A stretch of DNA of 64,000 nucleotides from OM182 bacterium MED-G28 (GTDB lineage Bacteria; Pseudomonadota; Gammaproteobacteria; Pseudomonadales; Pseudohongiellaceae), in NCBI GenBank assembly GCA_002457215.1, contig NTJZ01000004.1, positions 62,001 through 126,000 on the forward strand, read 5' to 3'. The notes beneath the pieces were generated by a model, which had not been told where the DNA came from, did not search any database, and worked only from the letters and a program-made list of their open reading frames with translations. Shown here in pieces: positions 44,587-53,553 of the stretch (positions are counted from its first letter, which is position 1; every line of letters begins with the position of its first letter). The position numbers were made by a program, and so were the translations under genes.

Positions 44587-45168
44587 TTATTTTCTTTCTG
44601 TTCTACCCATAAGATAAAACTCGTCATTAGGTCGGATAGCGGCCATATTGGCGATTCTATTGGAGAGCGCGAAGAGTGCGGTAATCGCTCCTATGTCCCA
44701 TACATCGTCTTTGCTAAATCCTTGTTTCTGCAAGATATTTATATCGCTTTCCGTCACTTCAGCAGACTTTTGGGATACTTTGATCGCAAAATCCAACAAA
44801 GCTTTCTGTCGATCTGAAATGTCAGCTTTTCTGTAATTAGTGGCAATCTGATCTGCAATCAATGGGTTTTTCTCACGAATTCGCAGGATTGCGCCATGAG
44901 CTACAACGCAATAAATACACTGATTTAGCCCAGAAGTGGCAACAACGATCATCTCTCTTTCGGCTTTGCTGAGACCAGACTCTTTTTCCATCAAGGCATC
45001 GTGAAATGCAAAGAATGCCCGAAATTCATCTGGACGGTGGGTCAATGCCAAAAATATATTGGGGATAAAGCCGGCTTTGTCCTGAACATCAAGAATTTTA
45101 TCCTGCAAGTCTTTAGGTAGTTCATTGATATCAGGTATCGGGAATCGGCTAATCGGTAGGTTAGACAT
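44587..45168 (-). CDS. Peroxidase-related AhpD/CMD-family protein
   Basis: 193 residues from the ATG at 45168 (a TTG one codon upstream is in frame). Seen: N-terminal IPDINELPKDLQDKI, FIPNIFLALTHRPDEFRAFFAFHDALM, then the redox pair in LNQCIYCVVAHGA with C-x-x-C and the nearby His of the AhpD/carboxymuconolactone decarboxylase fold. The arrangement is that of the 'uncharacterised peroxidase-related' branch. It probably acts in thiol-based peroxide removal or as a carrier. It stands in a reverse-strand run with a hotdog protein downstream and an ABM protein upstream. Confidence 0.85.
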   Translation of the reverse strand: MSNLPISRFPIPDINELPKDLQDKILDVQDKAGFIPNIFLALTHRPDEFRAFFAFHDALMEKESGLSKAEREMIVVATSGLNQCIYCVVAHGAILRIREKNPLIADQIATNYRKADISDRQKALLDFAIKVSQKSAEVTESDINILQKQGFSKDDVWDIGAITALFALSNRIANMAAIRPNDEFYLMGRTERK

Positions 45169-45185
45169 CAATATTCCTATTTTGA

Positions 45186-45485
45186 TTAGTGACGCTGAAT
45201 CGAGGCTGACTGATAAAGCTCCATAGTGGGAGCCACAGAGGCCAACTCTGCTATTTTTCCGACAAATTCGGCAGATTCTGTAACTTGGAAATGTTGCTCC
45301 AGATGTTCCATGCTTTCCCAGCGTTCAACAAAGACTAGTCGATTAGGATCTTCATTATCGATATGGACCCCGTGACTTATACAGCCAGCTTCAATGCGAG
45401 AACGATTAACATGCTCCTGACTTATGCGCAGTGCTTCATCGATTGTTTCATCACGAATAGTTACGCTACCAATAATTATAATCAT
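45186..45485 (-). CDS. Antibiotic biosynthesis monooxygenase-family (ABM) protein
   Basis: 99 residues, a dimeric ferredoxin-like alpha/beta fold. Seen: IIIIGSVTIRDETIDEALRISQEHV, EAGCISHGVHIDNEDPNRLVFVERWES and EHLEQHFQV, matching the ABM/YgiN pattern in which E-x-W-x-S and L-x-x-H lie on successive elements. Members oxidise quinols and similar compounds without a cofactor, or act as heme degraders. It is 17 bases upstream of the AhpD-like gene on the same strand, and 24 bases downstream of the HD-domain gene, so it belongs to the same operon (46055-43780). Confidence 0.85.
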   Translation of the reverse strand: MIIIIGSVTIRDETIDEALRISQEHVNRSRIEAGCISHGVHIDNEDPNRLVFVERWESMEHLEQHFQVTESAEFVGKIAELASVAPTMELYQSASIQRH

Positions 45486-45509
45486 CGGCTTGTTCCTTGC
45501 CAGCCTGTT

Positions 45510-46055
45510 TTAATGTTTGCTCAGTATACGCCTAACCATCGGTTCGAAATCTTCCAATGTCATGGACTCATAATCAGGGTCGAAGGCTGGCATGTCATAT
45601 TTGTCTACAAACTCTTTGGTGTATTCGTAATAAGGGTTATGAATATGTTTGTCCCTGACATCTTTTTTTATACCTATATGTTCAAAGTAGTAATAACCTT
45701 GAAAGATCGTGTGATTCCCGAGCATCCAGTGATTGGCATCTGAAACAAAAGGTTTAAGGATGGCGGCAGCAACACCGCCATGATCAAACGTACCTAGTGT
45801 ATCGCCAATGTCATGTAGGAGTGCACAGACCACATATTCTTCGTCCCGGTCGTCGCGATGGGCTCTAGTCGCTGTCTGTAGGCTGTGTTGTAATCTGTCG
45901 ACGGCAAACCCACCAAAATCACCATCCAATAAGCGCAAGTGCTGCAATATTCGATCGGGTAAATCAGTAGCGAATGACTTGTAGTGATCCATAATGATCT
46001 CCACATCTTCCTTGGTGGCTTCATCGAACCTGGTAAAGTTAGCTTGCTTGTTCAT
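45510..46055 (-). CDS. HD-domain protein, PhnZ/MIOX-like diiron oxygenase candidate
   Basis: 181 residues from the ATG at 46055, preceded by AGGGA; a TTG at 46076 is less likely. Seen: an HD fold with His57, the pair His81-Asp82 in LLHDIGD, His92 in FDHGG, and His108 and His114 in ANHWMLGNH. This ligand ladder and size (180-190 residues) match HD-type oxygenases such as PhnZ, which cleave C-P or C-C bonds with a mixed-valent diiron site, rather than phosphohydrolases. Leading position in the operon with ABM, AhpD-like and hotdog genes suggests an oxidative degradation step. Substrate unknown; a phosphohydrolase role is the alternative. Confidence 0.78.
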   Translation of the reverse strand: MNKQANFTRFDEATKEDVEIIMDHYKSFATDLPDRILQHLRLLDGDFGGFAVDRLQHSLQTATRAHRDDRDEEYVVCALLHDIGDTLGTFDHGGVAAAILKPFVSDANHWMLGNHTIFQGYYYFEHIGIKKDVRDKHIHNPYYEYTKEFVDKYDMPAFDPDYESMTLEDFEPMVRRILSKH

Positions 46056-46127
46056 ATTTTCCCTTTTACAACTCAACTACTGACGATACTGTTGACTGGT
46101 AGTTTACAAGAAACAAGGCCTTTGTAG

Positions 46128-48203
46128 TTAGTCCTCCTCAGCCGGAAGACTGTATGCCACTAACTGACCTGGAGTTTGCAGGACGATGCGCTGTCTTCCT
46201 TCGTGTTCGTAGGTCATCATGCCGTACATGCCCAGTCCTGGTGATTCCACCATACCTAGTCTTGCACCGGATTTCTTATCTATGGCAAACATATAAGGCG
46301 TACGACCGTCATCGCCGATAGCGGTGTGCAATAGCATTCCTGGGGTCACCATCAACGCAGAATGGTTGATATTTCCTGTGGGTGGAATATCCAAGCCTTC
46401 TAAAGCGGGGTGTTCCTGGATAAAACGTGGTGTTCCACCATTAGGTATCCACCACAAATGCTCACCTGTGTTCAAATCAATTGCAGTAATACGACTATAC
46501 GGTGGTTTTTCAAGCGGCAGGCCTTGCGGTCCGCGGACGCCATTAGGAGTGCCTAAACCAACTGCAAAATCAGCAATGGTTACGCCAGTGGGCCTGTCTA
46601 GAATTATATCTCTTTCCTCTCCAGGAACTATGGTGCGCCAACCGCAGTTAGTGCGCGAGATGGTGTAGATAATCCCAGTCGATGGATCTGCGGCTGGTGG
46701 GCCAGTAATGTTGGTGCCACCTAGTTCGCCGGGGCACCAGACAGAACCAATTAACCCTTCTGGATTATCTTTATGAATAGGGGGATTAAAGATGCCACCA
46801 AGTCTGTAGTCAGCAATGATATCCAATGCTTGTTCCCGTAATTCAGGCGTAAAATCGATCAGACCATCAACATCTAGTTCTTGAATGTCGTAAGGGGCTG
46901 GTTTTGTTGGAAATGGCTGAGTCGGTGACAGCTGTTCCCCTGGTACTATGGACGCAGGAACTGGTCGTTCAACGATTGGCCAGATAGGTTCTCCCGTAGC
47001 TCTATTAAAAGAATAAAGAAATGCTTGTTTAGTAGCTTGGAAGACACCTGGCACTATTCTTCCACCTACTTCGACATCCATTAACAATGGCGCCGTAGGA
47101 GTGTCATTATTCCATACGTCATGATGTACCATTTGGAAATGCCAGGCTCGCTCTCCAGTGGCAGCGTTTAGTGCGATTAAGCTAGCACTAAAAAGATTGT
47201 CTCCAGGCTGGAAGCCGCCGTAAAAGTCAATAGTGGCGGCATTAGTAGGCACATAAACCAAGTCTAATTCTGGGTCTGCAGATAGAGGTGCCCAAGAAGA
47301 AACATCACCGGTGTAAGACCAGGCATCATTTTCCCATGTCTCATGCCCAACTTCGCCAGGACGAGGGATAACATTGAATTTCCATTTAAATTCGCCGGTA
47401 TTTAGGTCATAACCAAGAATATCACCAGGTACATTTTCCGTGCGGGTTTGGTTATATCCTTGTTCAGCAGAATTACCCACAACGATTGTGTCATTTACAA
47501 CAATCGGTGGTGAAGAATTCGTGATGTAACCAAGTTCTAAGGGAATGCCAACATCCGGATCATAAGTTTCACCTGAGTTTAGCCAGGGCCCCCAATCGGA
47601 AATAAGATCGGGTATCAGGTCAACTACTCCAGTTTCCTCAAAACCTGGCAATGGTACTGGGGACCCCCAATTTTCTATTGGGTCACCAGTTTCTGCGTCG
47701 AGGGCATAGAGAAAGAATGCAGGCGTTACAATGAGTACAAGACCGCGACCATCGACCTCCGCATAGGCAATTCCTTTTCCCCAAGGTGCACGCATCGAGT
47801 ATTCCCAACGAAAAGTATTGGGTTCACGAAAGCTCCATAAAGTCTCACCACTAATTGGATCTATTGCCACTACATGGCGACGGGCACCGGCGACGGTAAA
47901 CAACATACCATTTGCGTAAACTGGCGTTGAACGGGGTGGCGTCGAGCCGAAGCTTGCGTCGCTCCAGCTCCATTCGACCTCTAGGTTTTCGAAATTCTCA
48001 GGGTTAATCTGGTTCAAGGGGGTGGAGCGTGTGTGTCCAGCATCACCACCAATATAACGCCAGTCGCCGGGGCTAGGGCGCTCGTTGACATGCTGCGCGA
48101 ATAGAGAAGTGCTGATAAGACTTAAAGTTATGGTAAATAAAAAATGGAAAACAAGTGGAACGGAATCTCTGGCTGATGTGCCAACTGCGGATTTACCTAG
48201 CAT
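46128..48203 (-). CDS. PQQ-dependent quinoprotein dehydrogenase (membrane glucose dehydrogenase-like)
   Basis: 691 residues with a signal peptide (VFHFLFTITLSLISTSLFAQ). Seen: repeated W-motif propeller blades with TG(E/D) x (L/K/A) W endings, the start WRYIGGDAGHTRSTPLNQINP, QMVHHDVWNNDTP near 350, GGTNITGPPAADP and GMYGMMTYEHEGRQ near the C-terminus. The family is GDH-type, but the N-terminal membrane anchor of Gcd is absent, so the protein is soluble in the periplasm. It oxidises a sugar or alcohol and passes electrons to ubiquinone or a cytochrome. It is a lone gene, divergent from the 48473 flavoprotein. No pqq biosynthesis genes are in this window. Confidence 0.88.
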   Translation of the reverse strand: MLGKSAVGTSARDSVPLVFHFLFTITLSLISTSLFAQHVNERPSPGDWRYIGGDAGHTRSTPLNQINPENFENLEVEWSWSDASFGSTPPRSTPVYANGMLFTVAGARRHVVAIDPISGETLWSFREPNTFRWEYSMRAPWGKGIAYAEVDGRGLVLIVTPAFFLYALDAETGDPIENWGSPVPLPGFEETGVVDLIPDLISDWGPWLNSGETYDPDVGIPLELGYITNSSPPIVVNDTIVVGNSAEQGYNQTRTENVPGDILGYDLNTGEFKWKFNVIPRPGEVGHETWENDAWSYTGDVSSWAPLSADPELDLVYVPTNAATIDFYGGFQPGDNLFSASLIALNAATGERAWHFQMVHHDVWNNDTPTAPLLMDVEVGGRIVPGVFQATKQAFLYSFNRATGEPIWPIVERPVPASIVPGEQLSPTQPFPTKPAPYDIQELDVDGLIDFTPELREQALDIIADYRLGGIFNPPIHKDNPEGLIGSVWCPGELGGTNITGPPAADPSTGIIYTISRTNCGWRTIVPGEERDIILDRPTGVTIADFAVGLGTPNGVRGPQGLPLEKPPYSRITAIDLNTGEHLWWIPNGGTPRFIQEHPALEGLDIPPTGNINHSALMVTPGMLLHTAIGDDGRTPYMFAIDKKSGARLGMVESPGLGMYGMMTYEHEGRQRIVLQTPGQLVAYSLPAEED

Positions 48204-48472
48204 GGAAACCCTCCTTTTAGAGACCTGAGCTTGAGTTACAGGGATCTAAGGTTTTTTCTGTGACAAGAGAGGATAGAGCATAGTTAAAATTCATCTAGCT
48301 GTAAAAGTAATTAGCCCTCTGCCTCATTCTCTGAGCCTTTTGGGGCGGCTCGGAGGCCCAGTCAATTAAGATAACGTCGATTGCCTTCTTTTCCAATCTG
48401 GCTGAGTATACTTGCAGAAGTAAGGCGATTAGAGCGAGAATCGATCTAAATTGGTTACCTTGGGACTAACCT

Positions 48473-50416
48473 GTGAAGAAATATAATTTAGGGAAGAACA
48501 AGCACCAGCTTAGTCGCCGCGATTTTCTCAATGGGTGTGCGATTTCTCTTGCTGCAGGTACGGCTATTTCTCCTATGGACGCTTTATCTCAGGGTTTACT
48601 AGGACAAAACACTCTTCCTTCTGATTACTATCCGCCCTCATTACAGAGACTTCGAGGCAGCCATGAAGGCTCATTCGAGGTGGCCCATGGATTCCGCGAT
48701 GGTCAAAGGTGGCAAGCAGTTGATTCTGGTGAGCGAGAGTATGATTTGGTGGTGGTCGGCGCCGGTATTAGTGGGCTTTCTGCAGCTTATTTTTATCGGA
48801 AACAGCATGGACCTGACTCTCGTATTCTTATTATTGACAATCATGACGATTTTGGAGGACACGCAAAGCGTAATGAATTTTGGCACGAGGGCCGCATGTA
48901 TTTGGTAAATGGCGGAACTCTTAATGTTGAAGCTCCGTCCCAATACAGCACAGTTGCTGCGGGACTGTTGTGGGAGCTTGGTATCGATCGAACCAGATAT
49001 TTCGAAAAGAACCGGGATATGTTTTCTTTTTATCGAGACATGGGTCTGAGATCCAGTATGTTTTTTGATCGAGAAAATTTTGGCGACGATAAACTAGTTG
49101 TTGACTATAAAGCGGAATCAATTAGAGACTCTATCGCTAAATCTCCGCTTAATGAGAAAGCCCAAGACGATGTTGTTCGGCTCTACGAAACCAAAGAAAA
49201 TTATTTCCCAGGACTAAACGCAAAAGAAACTCGTGAGCGCTTGAGTCACATGAGCTATCACGACTACCTGGTAGAAGTTGTTAAATGTGACCCTGTCGTA
49301 GTAAAACTTTTTCAGGCCTCCTTTCATGGATCTTTTGTGGTTGGCCCTGATGCCATTCCTGCAATCTATTTTAGAGATAATGGTTACCCCGGTTTTGCTG
49401 GTTTAACTCTTGAAGATTTACCGCCCAATTTATTAGCCAATGAGGCGGGTGGTCAACATGGCCGTGAAAATGCAGAGCGCGCGAGGGAAGGTGATCCGGA
49501 TATGTACTTCCCTGATGGAAATGCCACCATTACTCGACTGTTAGTCAGATCATTAGTCCCTGGCGCGGTGCCAGGAGAAGACATGGATGACGTAGTAAGC
49601 GCTGTATTGGATTATCAGAAACTCGATCGGAATCAAAATGCTTGTCGCATTCGTTTAAATAGCTTTGTTACGGATGTTCGTCATTTGAATAACTCACAAG
49701 TTCAAATAAGCTATGTATTGGGCGATCAAGCCTACTCTGTAAAGAGCAAAAATGTGGTACTGGCCTGTTGGAATACTATGATTCCGTACATTTGTCCGGA
49801 AATCTCCAGCGATCAAAAAGAAGCCTTAGCTTATGGCGTGAAATCGCCACTGGTATATAGCGGTGTACTGTTGGCTAACTGGCGATCATTTGTAGATGCT
49901 GGTATATCTGGAGTAACCGCACCAGGTAAGAAATTTTCTCGATCAAGTTTGCAGGCATCTGTCACCATGGGTGATTACACGACCAACCGCAGTCCGGATG
50001 ATCCAATAGTGTTGCGGATGTCAGCTTATTTTGACGTGCCGAACCAAGGATTGAATCGGAGAGAACAGCATCTTGCAGGTCGCAATGAAATGCTCGCTAC
50101 ATCCTTTAATGATTTTGAGTTCATGATTCGGGATAAGCTAACACGTGTTTTAGGATCTTCGGGATTTGATGATGAACGTGACATACTGGGGATAACAGTC
50201 AATAGATGGCCACATGGTTATTCTTATTCATATAACCCGCTTTCAGATTCTGAGGAGTGGGCTTATACGACGACCGATGAACGCCCCTGCGTAGTTGGTC
50301 GACAAAGCTTAGGTCGAATCGCTATTGCGAACGCCGATGCTTCCGCTAGTCCTCATACAGATGCATCCATTAACGAAGCTTATCGAGCCGTTAGTGAATT
50401 ATTAGAAAAGGCTTAG
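48473..50416 (+). CDS. Tat-exported FAD-dependent oxidoreductase (spermidine dehydrogenase-like)
   Basis: 647 residues, GTG start. Seen: twin-arginine signal LSRRDFLNGCAISLAAG near 13-30, a FAD-binding VVVGAGISGLSAAYFYR near 93-109 with the acidic end of the second strand IIDNHDDFGGHAKRN, and C-terminal GRIAIANADASASPHTD, the substrate/FAD cap element. The folding type resembles a group of exported flavoproteins that includes spermidine dehydrogenase. It is likely a periplasmic amine or alcohol oxidoreductase. It ends 25 bases before a perfect terminator hairpin and is alone on its strand. Confidence 0.8.
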   Translation: MKKYNLGKNKHQLSRRDFLNGCAISLAAGTAISPMDALSQGLLGQNTLPSDYYPPSLQRLRGSHEGSFEVAHGFRDGQRWQAVDSGEREYDLVVVGAGISGLSAAYFYRKQHGPDSRILIIDNHDDFGGHAKRNEFWHEGRMYLVNGGTLNVEAPSQYSTVAAGLLWELGIDRTRYFEKNRDMFSFYRDMGLRSSMFFDRENFGDDKLVVDYKAESIRDSIAKSPLNEKAQDDVVRLYETKENYFPGLNAKETRERLSHMSYHDYLVEVVKCDPVVVKLFQASFHGSFVVGPDAIPAIYFRDNGYPGFAGLTLEDLPPNLLANEAGGQHGRENAERAREGDPDMYFPDGNATITRLLVRSLVPGAVPGEDMDDVVSAVLDYQKLDRNQNACRIRLNSFVTDVRHLNNSQVQISYVLGDQAYSVKSKNVVLACWNTMIPYICPEISSDQKEALAYGVKSPLVYSGVLLANWRSFVDAGISGVTAPGKKFSRSSLQASVTMGDYTTNRSPDDPIVLRMSAYFDVPNQGLNRREQHLAGRNEMLATSFNDFEFMIRDKLTRVLGSSGFDDERDILGITVNRWPHGYSYSYNPLSDSEEWAYTTTDERPCVVGRQSLGRIAIANADASASPHTDASINEAYRAVSELLEKA

Positions 50417-50440
50417 TTTAAGAATATTTTATGAAACGGG

Positions 50441-50478
50441 AAAAAGGGCGAGCTACCAAAAGTAGCTCGCCCTTTTTT
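50441..50478. terminator. Perfect 16-bp bidirectional terminator
   Basis: AAAAAGGGCGAGCTAC at 50441-50456 and its exact reverse complement GTAGCTCGCCCTTTTT at 50462-50477 flank a CAAAA loop; the downstream arm is followed by a T. Because the A run on one side becomes a T run on the other strand, the hairpin can end transcription of the 48473 gene and of the convergent quinoprotein gene at 50522. Confidence 0.93.
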
Positions 50479-50521
50479 GGTTGACCGCTGTCTTATTGTT
50501 TAAACCTTGGCAAGTAATTTT

Positions 50522-52165
50522 CTATTCATCTAAACCAAAAGTATAAACGACGTTACCTGAAGCGATAGTAACATACTGATCGCCATCTACTTGGTAAGTG
50601 ATTGGTGCTGCATGCACTCGTCGACCCAATGAGATGTTCCAGAGTTCTTGACCTGTCTCAGCGTTTAACGCGAAGAAATAACCGTCTGCTGTGCCGCTGA
50701 ATAATAACCCACCTGAGGTAGTAGTTATTCCTGCAGAAGAGCGAGGCATAATCGGAAACTCCCAAACGGTTTCAGTCGTCGTTGGATCGATGGCACGGAT
50801 CCAGCTCTTGAAAGCATCAATAGGTTGGTCATAGCGGCCACCGCCACCGGTATACCGTTCACCCTCCTCATAATCTTCGTCACGCTTGAAGAAGATTTGT
50901 TCGCCATCAAAGGCAGTTACGTAGAAGAGTTCGGTGTCAGGACTATAGCCAGGCGAGTACCAGTTGGTGCCGCCGGTAATTGGCGGAGAAACCATTATAC
51001 CTTCATAAGTTGGCTCCATCCCTGGGACTCGGACAGGGGCGCCGTTGGCGTCGAGTCCTTGAGCCCATGTTTGAGTTGCAAAAGGACTGCCTTTTAGAAA
51101 CCTACCATCAGCTGCGTTGATACTATAGAAGAACGCGTTGCGGTTAGCCCACATCATTACTCTTTGGTCCTGACCGTCAATATTTAGATCCGCCAGGATT
51201 GGTACTTGAATTGCATCCCAGTCATGGACATCGTGTGGTGTAAACTGGAAGTACCATTCAATTTCGCCAGTATCGCCATTCAAAGCTAGCGCAGAATCTG
51301 AATAGAGGTTGTCGCCAAGGCGGACATCTCCATTCCAATCCGGACCAGGGTTTCCTGTCCCCCAGTAAATTAGATTTAGATCAACATCGTAAGCACCTGT
51401 GATCCAAGTCGCAGAGCCACCCGTTTTCCAACTATCACCAGACCAGGTGTCATTACCAAACTCACCTTCGCCAGGTATCGTGTATGTTCGCCAGGCTAGT
51501 TCTCCAGTGTCGGGGTGGTAGGCGTCAATAAACCCGCGAACTCCGAATTCACCGCCAGCCATACCAGTCACAACTAAATCTTTAACTATTAACGGGGCTG
51601 CAGTTTTGCTGTAGCCTGAGTCGTGCTTAGCCACTTCAACATCCCAAAGAAGGTTGCCAGTTCGCGCATCAATTGCAACCAAGTGGGCATCCAACGTACT
51701 CATGAATAAGGTTTCACCAAGAATCGCTACTCCTCGATTATTACGACCACAACAAATACGTAAATCTTCGGGTAGTTCATGGTCATAACGCCAATACTGC
51801 CGACCGGTACGAGCGTCTACAGCGACTACGTTGCTAGGGGCTTCAGTAATAAACATAATACCGTCAACCACCAAAGGCACTGTTTCAGCTCGGTCGATTT
51901 CGGGGATCTGATAAGCCCACTTTAATTCCAAATCAGCGACGTTGTTAATATTCACTTCATCGAGAGAGCTGTGACGTTGTGCATCCAATGATCCTGAATA
52001 CATAAGCCAATTATTGGGTTCCTCTTTAGAGTTAACCAATCGCTCCCATGTGATAGGAGAGAAGGCAGGGGTCATTACAGTTTCAAATTCTTGTTCCTGT
52101 GCTGACACTTGCGTAGTTATCGTTGTAATTAGTAGTGCACACAAGGTGCTTATAAAGCGGTTCAT
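50522..52165 (-). CDS. PQQ-dependent alcohol dehydrogenase (methanol/ethanol family)
   Basis: 547 residues with a signal peptide (LCALLITTITTQVSAQ). Seen: WLMYSGSLDAQRHSSLDEVN at the start, RICCGRNNRGVAI containing the adjacent Cys-Cys disulfide of PQQ alcohol dehydrogenases, GGSATWITGAYD, QFTPHDVHDWDA, and several W-motif propeller blades. The catalytic-base position (in LALNGDTGE) reads Asn where most relatives have Asp, while the residue two further is Asp, the position that in XoxF-type enzymes helps bind a lanthanide. It is followed upstream on the same strand by the diheme cytochrome c gene, its probable electron acceptor, one base apart. Confidence 0.88.
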   Translation of the reverse strand: MNRFISTLCALLITTITTQVSAQEQEFETVMTPAFSPITWERLVNSKEEPNNWLMYSGSLDAQRHSSLDEVNINNVADLELKWAYQIPEIDRAETVPLVVDGIMFITEAPSNVVAVDARTGRQYWRYDHELPEDLRICCGRNNRGVAILGETLFMSTLDAHLVAIDARTGNLLWDVEVAKHDSGYSKTAAPLIVKDLVVTGMAGGEFGVRGFIDAYHPDTGELAWRTYTIPGEGEFGNDTWSGDSWKTGGSATWITGAYDVDLNLIYWGTGNPGPDWNGDVRLGDNLYSDSALALNGDTGEIEWYFQFTPHDVHDWDAIQVPILADLNIDGQDQRVMMWANRNAFFYSINAADGRFLKGSPFATQTWAQGLDANGAPVRVPGMEPTYEGIMVSPPITGGTNWYSPGYSPDTELFYVTAFDGEQIFFKRDEDYEEGERYTGGGGRYDQPIDAFKSWIRAIDPTTTETVWEFPIMPRSSAGITTTSGGLLFSGTADGYFFALNAETGQELWNISLGRRVHAAPITYQVDGDQYVTIASGNVVYTFGLDE

Positions 52166-52166
52166 T

Positions 52167-52979
52167 CTAGTTTCCCTCCCTTCTCAGAGAAAATAGGTAA
52201 GCAACTAAATCATCCAACTCACTCTCAGACATAGCTCCATCATAGCTAGGCATGGTCGAGCGTTCGATGCGTTCGATAGAGTCGATATTATTCTTTTGAT
52301 ATGACCAAAGATTTGAATCATTATCCATAATGCGGACAGAAAAACTGTCTTCGCCCATTCGGAAACCCGAACGAGTAACTCCGTCAGGACCAGTTATTTC
52401 TAGGGTCCACCATCGCGGTGCGACATCTTCGTGGGGATTGGTAATTGCTGTCATTAAATCTTCCGGCCGAGTGCTTTCACCAACTCTTGAAAGGTCTGGA
52501 CCAAGTCGACCTCCTTGTCCATTTACCATATGACAAGAAGCACAGTCACCATTATTCAGAAATAACGCCAGGCCAGCGTCGGGGTTCCCATCTAATTCTA
52601 CAGAGGCTGGGTCATAACGTAAGGATTCTATATAGGAAACTACTTGCCATACTTGAGCATCAGGTAAATCGGCATCGACTGGCAACATGGCAGTATTCGG
52701 TACGCCGTTGCGGACGATATTGAAAATACCGACGGGGTTGTTGGCTCTGCTCAGGCGGCCAGTTAGGTCAGGAGCGCCAGTCTCATCGTTGCCTTTGGCA
52801 TCAAAGCCATGACAGCGGGAGCATTGTCTTTCAAAGTAGCGCTCGCCTTGGAGAACATCGTAAGTGGTATTGTAAAGAGTGCCGGCATCTTCCGCGGAAC
52901 TTGGGAGGCCGACGAGAATCAGGGATAGTGCTCCAATAGAAAAGAGACCTTTCCAAAGAATGCTTGCTTGCAGATGCAT
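52167..52979 (-). CDS. Diheme cytochrome c, partner of PQQ alcohol dehydrogenase
   Basis: 270 residues from the ATG at 52979, chosen because it begins a signal peptide and GGAG lies upstream; a longer in-frame start at 53117 would run into the VOC gene. Seen: two heme-c sites, CSRCHG at 53-57 and CASCHM at 146-150, with distal Met candidates in MVNGQGGRLGPDLS and TMPSYDG (residues near 240). The second site's segment resembles cytochrome c of PQQ-ADH operons. It is upstream of the quinoprotein in the same operon, so it very likely takes its electrons. Confidence 0.9.
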   Translation of the reverse strand: MHLQASILWKGLFSIGALSLILVGLPSSAEDAGTLYNTTYDVLQGERYFERQCSRCHGFDAKGNDETGAPDLTGRLSRANNPVGIFNIVRNGVPNTAMLPVDADLPDAQVWQVVSYIESLRYDPASVELDGNPDAGLALFLNNGDCASCHMVNGQGGRLGPDLSRVGESTRPEDLMTAITNPHEDVAPRWWTLEITGPDGVTRSGFRMGEDSFSVRIMDNDSNLWSYQKNNIDSIERIERSTMPSYDGAMSESELDDLVAYLFSLRREGN

Positions 52980-53076
52980 ACTCACTCCTTTTGCTTCTTT
53001 TGTACGTGAGGCCGAATAGTTTAACACCAGTGAGGGTTGATGCAATCGCGGGATTTTTAGGAGCGTGTGGTAAGAA

Positions 53077-53547
53077 TCATTGGTTAATTTCCGCCCAATG
53101 AGTGTCTTTTTCGCCAATTTGGTCGAGACCTGGCGCTAAAATGCCCTGCCCAGGAATGAAATTCGCTTCAAGGCGAATCCCGTCAGGATCTTCAAATAAG
53201 ACTGAATAGTAACCCGGTGCGAATCCGTCTTGCTGTGGTCCGTGAATAATTTTTGCCTCTAGTTCAATGGCCAGTTTGTAGATCTCATCCACGTCATTTT
53301 TAGAGCACGCACGAAAACAAAAATGATGAAGCCCAATTTGCCCTTGCTTGAATCGTGCCCTTCTATGCTCTGCAGGGCACTGATGAATGACGATGCCGGT
53401 ACGACCGCCGACGCCGTAGAAGCTACCTTCGTTATCTAACACGATCTTCATTCCTAGGCACTCAAATAATTTCCGGTAAAACGGTTTTGAACGTTCGACG
53501 CTGGTGACCATTAAAGCTATATGTGCAATGCCATTTATTTCAGCCAT
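53077..53547 (-). CDS. VOC-family glyoxalase-like protein
   Basis: 156 residues. Seen: GIAHIALMVTSVERSKPFYRKLFECLGMKIV, IGLHHFCFRACSKNDVDEIYK and SVLFEDPDGIRLEANFIPG, the paired beta-alpha-beta units of the glyoxalase/bleomycin-resistance fold with metal His (AHIAL), a second His (LHHFCF) and Glu (LEANF). Such proteins isomerise or ring-open small substrates or bind them. It lies 6 bases downstream of the small transporter gene on the same strand. Reaction unknown. Confidence 0.82.
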   Translation of the reverse strand: MAEINGIAHIALMVTSVERSKPFYRKLFECLGMKIVLDNEGSFYGVGGRTGIVIHQCPAEHRRARFKQGQIGLHHFCFRACSKNDVDEIYKLAIELEAKIIHGPQQDGFAPGYYSVLFEDPDGIRLEANFIPGQGILAPGLDQIGEKDTHWAEINQ

Positions 53548-53553
53548 TTATAT

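Noticed and set aside
45363..45743. 126-codon forward ORF opposite the ABM and HD-domain genes
   Set aside because: It is an antisense shadow of two well-supported reverse-strand genes and shows no family features.
52980..53117. 46-residue extension of the diheme cytochrome
   Set aside because: It runs into the VOC gene and hides the signal peptide; the ATG at 52979 has a good ribosome binding site.
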